Assembly: GCA_900544395.1 (NCBI GenBank)
Contig: UQVC01000001.1
Coordinates: 147,749-211,748, forward strand
From: an uncultured Ruminococcus sp.
GTDB taxonomy: Bacteria; Bacillota; Clostridia; Lachnospirales; Lachnospiraceae
Reading direction: 5' to 3'
Length of the DNA: 64,000 nucleotides
The notes under the pieces are model-generated. The model ran no database searches. It was not told the DNA's origin and saw nothing but the letters and a program-made list of their open reading frames with translations. A program made the position numbers and the translations under genes. How positions within the stretch are numbered: position 1 is the stretch's first letter; every line of letters starts with the position of its first letter. Positions 61,760 through 64,000 of this stretch are shown here, in pieces.

Positions 61760-62955
61760 CAGTCTCCTCCTTTGTATTCTGCCGCCAGTTTTTCAAATTC
61801 AGGCAGTGCATTTACAATCGTCTCATAAGACACACAATATGCCAGTCTGACATACCCCGGACAGGCAAAAGAACTGCCTGGAACAAGCAGGATATGATAT
61901 TTTTTCGCTGCTTCGCAAAACCGCCGTTCATCCGCAACCGGAGATTTTACAAACAAATAAAATGCACCTTCCGGTCTGATACAGGAAAATCCCATCCTGC
62001 TCAATCCCTGATACAAAGTCTCCCTGTTGCGGTCATAATAAGAAATATCCGTCTTCTCTTCGAGACAGTACTTCACCAGCTTCTGCTGCAGAGTCGGAGC
62101 GTTAACAAATCCCAGAATCCGGGTTGCCACATTCACAGCCCGGATCAGAACTTCGCTGTCTGCCGCCTCATCCGGAATGACCAGATACCCGATCCGCTCC
62201 CCCGGAAGGGATAATGATTTGCTAAAAGAATAGCACACAACCGTATTGGGATAATATTTGGTCAGATATGGCACTTCTGCCCCGTCATATGCCAGTTCCC
62301 GATACGGCTCATCCGAGATCAGATAGATCTTTGTCCCAAATTCCTTTTGCTTTGCCTGCAGAATTGCCGCAATCTTCCTGATCGTCTTCTCAGAATAAAT
62401 CACCCCGGTCGGATTGTTCGGCGTGTTGACGATCACCGCTTTTGTGTGTTCTGTGATCTTTTCTTCAAACTCATCCAATCTTGGCTGAAATGTCTCGGTA
62501 TCCGGGGAAATCTCTACCAGGATGCCGTCAAAATTGCTGACATAACTGCGGTATTCTCCAAAATACGGTGCAAACGTGATCACTTCTTCCTGTGGATTTA
62601 AAAGCGCTTTTAAAATCACGTTCAAGCCCCCGGCAGCTCCGACTGTCATGGTAATATTCTGTTCTGAGAATCGAGTGTCAAAACGTGTATTCAAAGAATC
62701 TGCAACTGCCTGTCTGACATCTGCATATCCGGCATTGCTGTTCGTATACCCATGCAGGCAAATCGGATCTTCCGACTCTAAAATAGAAAGAACGGCTTCT
62801 TTCACCGCTTTCGGCGCCGGCACATTTGGATTTCCAAGACTGAAATCATAAACTTGACTGGCTCCGTACTTTTCCGCCATTTTGGTTCCTTCTTCAAACA
62901 TCGCCCGGATTGCCGAACTATTTGCCACCATCTGCTCCATTTTCTTTGAAATCAT
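61759..62955 (-). CDS. Fold type I pyridoxal-phosphate aminotransferase
   Basis: 398 residues. FSLGNPNVPAPKAVKEA, VNTPNNPTGVIYS, ISDEPYRELAYDG, PLP lysine in YSFSKSLSLPGERIGYLVIP. It resembles aspartate/alanine-type aminotransferases (AAT I). The substrate is unsettled. First gene of the operon with hisC and DUF368, translationally coupled to hisC by a TGATG overlap. Confidence 0.9.
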   Translation of the reverse strand: MISKKMEQMVANSSAIRAMFEEGTKMAEKYGASQVYDFSLGNPNVPAPKAVKEAVLSILESEDPICLHGYTNSNAGYADVRQAVADSLNTRFDTRFSEQNITMTVGAAGGLNVILKALLNPQEEVITFAPYFGEYRSYVSNFDGILVEISPDTETFQPRLDEFEEKITEHTKAVIVNTPNNPTGVIYSEKTIRKIAAILQAKQKEFGTKIYLISDEPYRELAYDGAEVPYLTKYYPNTVVCYSFSKSLSLPGERIGYLVIPDEAADSEVLIRAVNVATRILGFVNAPTLQQKLVKYCLEEKTDISYYDRNRETLYQGLSRMGFSCIRPEGAFYLFVKSPVADERRFCEAAKKYHILLVPGSSFACPGYVRLAYCVSYETIVNALPEFEKLAAEYKGGD

Positions 62956-62986
62956 ATTCCCACCCCATTTTCATTTTTCTGCTGTT

Positions 62987-63889
62987 TTATGCCCTTTTTC
63001 TGGTCAGAATTCCCTTTTCCACCAGAAATGCCGGCCGATACGATAATTTTGCTTTTCTCAGGCCTTCGGAACCGGCATCATCTTCCCGGTTCACATACTG
63101 ATACTGTGTACATTCATGCTGTACAAACTGCTGATTGATCATTGGATATGCCCCGTCGATATCTGCGAAGGCTTTTTCAATATGCACAACAAAAGTATCT
63201 TCACAGAGTTCTTCCCCAATCGTAAAGGCGACCACTTCTCCATTGATACGAAGAACACCGCCTCGCTGATCCAGTTCTTTGTAAAGACGCAGCGCATTCA
63301 ATGCAACGCACATTTCCGCATTTTTTCCGGTGTCTTCTTCGCAGCCGTTCTGGTTTCTCCACTTTAATGCCATCTGGAAACACTCTTCCATATTTTCATC
63401 ACTCAGTGCCTCATAACTCCAGTTGGGATACAATTTTTGAAACTTATTGATATGGTTGCGTTTTGCATGAAGCTTTTTCCCGGCCAGAGTAGCCAGCTTT
63501 TCAGATTCATATACATAATCTGCCTGGTCTCTGTCATATTCCAGCTCAAATTCTCCGGGGAACCATTCTTCGATCTGGGCAAAATTCTCTGCTGTCACAT
63601 TATACAGTTTAAATGGATATCCCTGCTGTTCACTATACTTCATTAAAAATTCTAACGCTTTCTTAACACTTGCCGCTTCTCCGGCAGGATAAGAAAATCC
63701 AGGTTCTTCCCCTCCGTCCCGGAAAACAAGGGTATCCTCTATGATCGCAAAAGTCACCTGATAATGACGTGCCCACAAAAAAACATCCACAAATGTTCTC
63801 TCACAACTCCTGCTGGGAGCCTTCCCGAAATAAGAACGGATCAGCTCCTGATCTTCCAGCGCAGGTCTTCTAAATATAATCTCTTCCAT
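62987..63889 (-). CDS. DUF2156 (phosphatidylglycerol lysyltransferase C-terminal-like) protein
   Basis: 300 residues, cytoplasmic, without the membrane half of MprF. The double-GNAT DUF2156 fold shows in KKLHAKRNHINKFQKLYPNW, VVAFTIGEELCEDTFVVHIE and PMINQQFVQHECTQYQYVNR. Enzymes of this kind use aminoacyl-tRNA or acyl-CoA donors; the reaction here is unknown. It has its own promoter 57 bp upstream and is 31 bp before the aminotransferase start. Confidence 0.87.
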   Translation of the reverse strand: MEEIIFRRPALEDQELIRSYFGKAPSRSCERTFVDVFLWARHYQVTFAIIEDTLVFRDGGEEPGFSYPAGEAASVKKALEFLMKYSEQQGYPFKLYNVTAENFAQIEEWFPGEFELEYDRDQADYVYESEKLATLAGKKLHAKRNHINKFQKLYPNWSYEALSDENMEECFQMALKWRNQNGCEEDTGKNAEMCVALNALRLYKELDQRGGVLRINGEVVAFTIGEELCEDTFVVHIEKAFADIDGAYPMINQQFVQHECTQYQYVNREDDAGSEGLRKAKLSYRPAFLVEKGILTRKRA

Positions 63890-63945
63890 ACTATCCTTTC
63901 TCTTTCTAATCTCATGTTTCCAAAATATGTCGCTGATATTTTGTT

Positions 63946-63974
63946 AGTATAGCATATTCTTTTTAGAAACGCAA
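63946..63974 (-). promoter_or_regulatory. Promoter of the DUF2156 gene operon
   Basis: TTGCGT (63969-63974), 17 bp, TATACT (63946-63951). It may drive DUF2156-aminotransferase-hisC-DUF368. The remaining bases to 64000 hold nothing recognisable. Confidence 0.7.
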
Positions 63975-64000
63975 AACAACTGGCAAAAGTTTTATCCTAT

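Noticed and set aside
1..64000. CRISPR array, prophage, rRNA operon or intact insertion sequence
   Set aside because: No regularly spaced repeats, transposase, integrase, capsid or rRNA sequence was found on reading both strands. The only long repeat is the tRNA cassette.

Overview
The window looks like the chromosome of a Gram-positive, spore-forming anaerobe of the Lachnospiraceae (Clostridia). The evidence is a PolC-type replicative polymerase ending in a QLSLF clamp motif, T-box leaders, a sporulation SigH, Mini-RNase III, Rrf2 regulators, AGGAGG ribosome-binding sites and TTGACA/TATAAT promoters. The species assignment is inference. Most genes lie on the minus strand, and nearly all are core housekeeping genes. 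There is no rRNA, CRISPR array, prophage or complete insertion sequence.

Layout. 1-5.7 kb: an ABC exporter cut by the window edge, an A+T-rich pair (lipoprotein, SGNH esterase), then an AI-2E-family permease with a MetA-family homoserine acyltransferase, and a DUF1540 protein. 5.7-13.5 kb: thrS with a threonine T-box, a YdcF protein, a SEC-C protein, two very small proteins, purA, and cardiolipin synthase divergent from a small acidic membrane protein. 13.5-24.4 kb: glnS-mocR, a Na+ symporter, a NUDIX hydrolase, an ECF sigma/anti-sigma pair, a cysteine desulfidase-type enzyme, dtd and small regulators. 24.5-26 kb: tRNA-Thr, then a short accessory locus with an AbiF-like HEPN protein behind a consensus promoter and a compact hairpin RNA. 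26-31.9 kb: a cysteine T-box operon (cysE-cysS-mrnC-rlmB, probably running into sigH), then ispF and a GNAT enzyme. 32.4-35.5 kb: two identical tRNA-Met/tRNA-Val pairs flanking an M29 aminopeptidase and an antiporter.

35.6-47.3 kb: purL, a TIGR01906 membrane protein divergent from a LysR regulator, a Cas4-like nuclease/DinG-like helicase fusion, an SPFH/NfeD pair, and a two-gene radical-SAM DNA-repair operon whose promoter carries two LexA-type boxes. 47.3-51.8 kb: rrf2-cysK-ptsH-ptsI, a second Rrf2 regulator with an IscR-like cysteine cluster, and a cold-shock gene. 51.8-64 kb: glyA, polC, ispG, small membrane and regulatory proteins, a DUF368 lipid-carrier transporter candidate, hisC with a second aminotransferase, and a DUF2156 protein.

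Shared themes. Sulfur and cysteine metabolism recurs (metAA, a desulfidase-type enzyme, cysE/cysS, cysK with an Rrf2 regulator). Translation genes are under T-box control. The best candidate for an unusual system is the AbiF-like protein plus small RNA at 24.8-25.9 kb. Next are the SOS-type radical-SAM operon and a palindromic promoter between cls and the acidic membrane protein. Product calls rest on motif and family recognition by eye. No database search was run.
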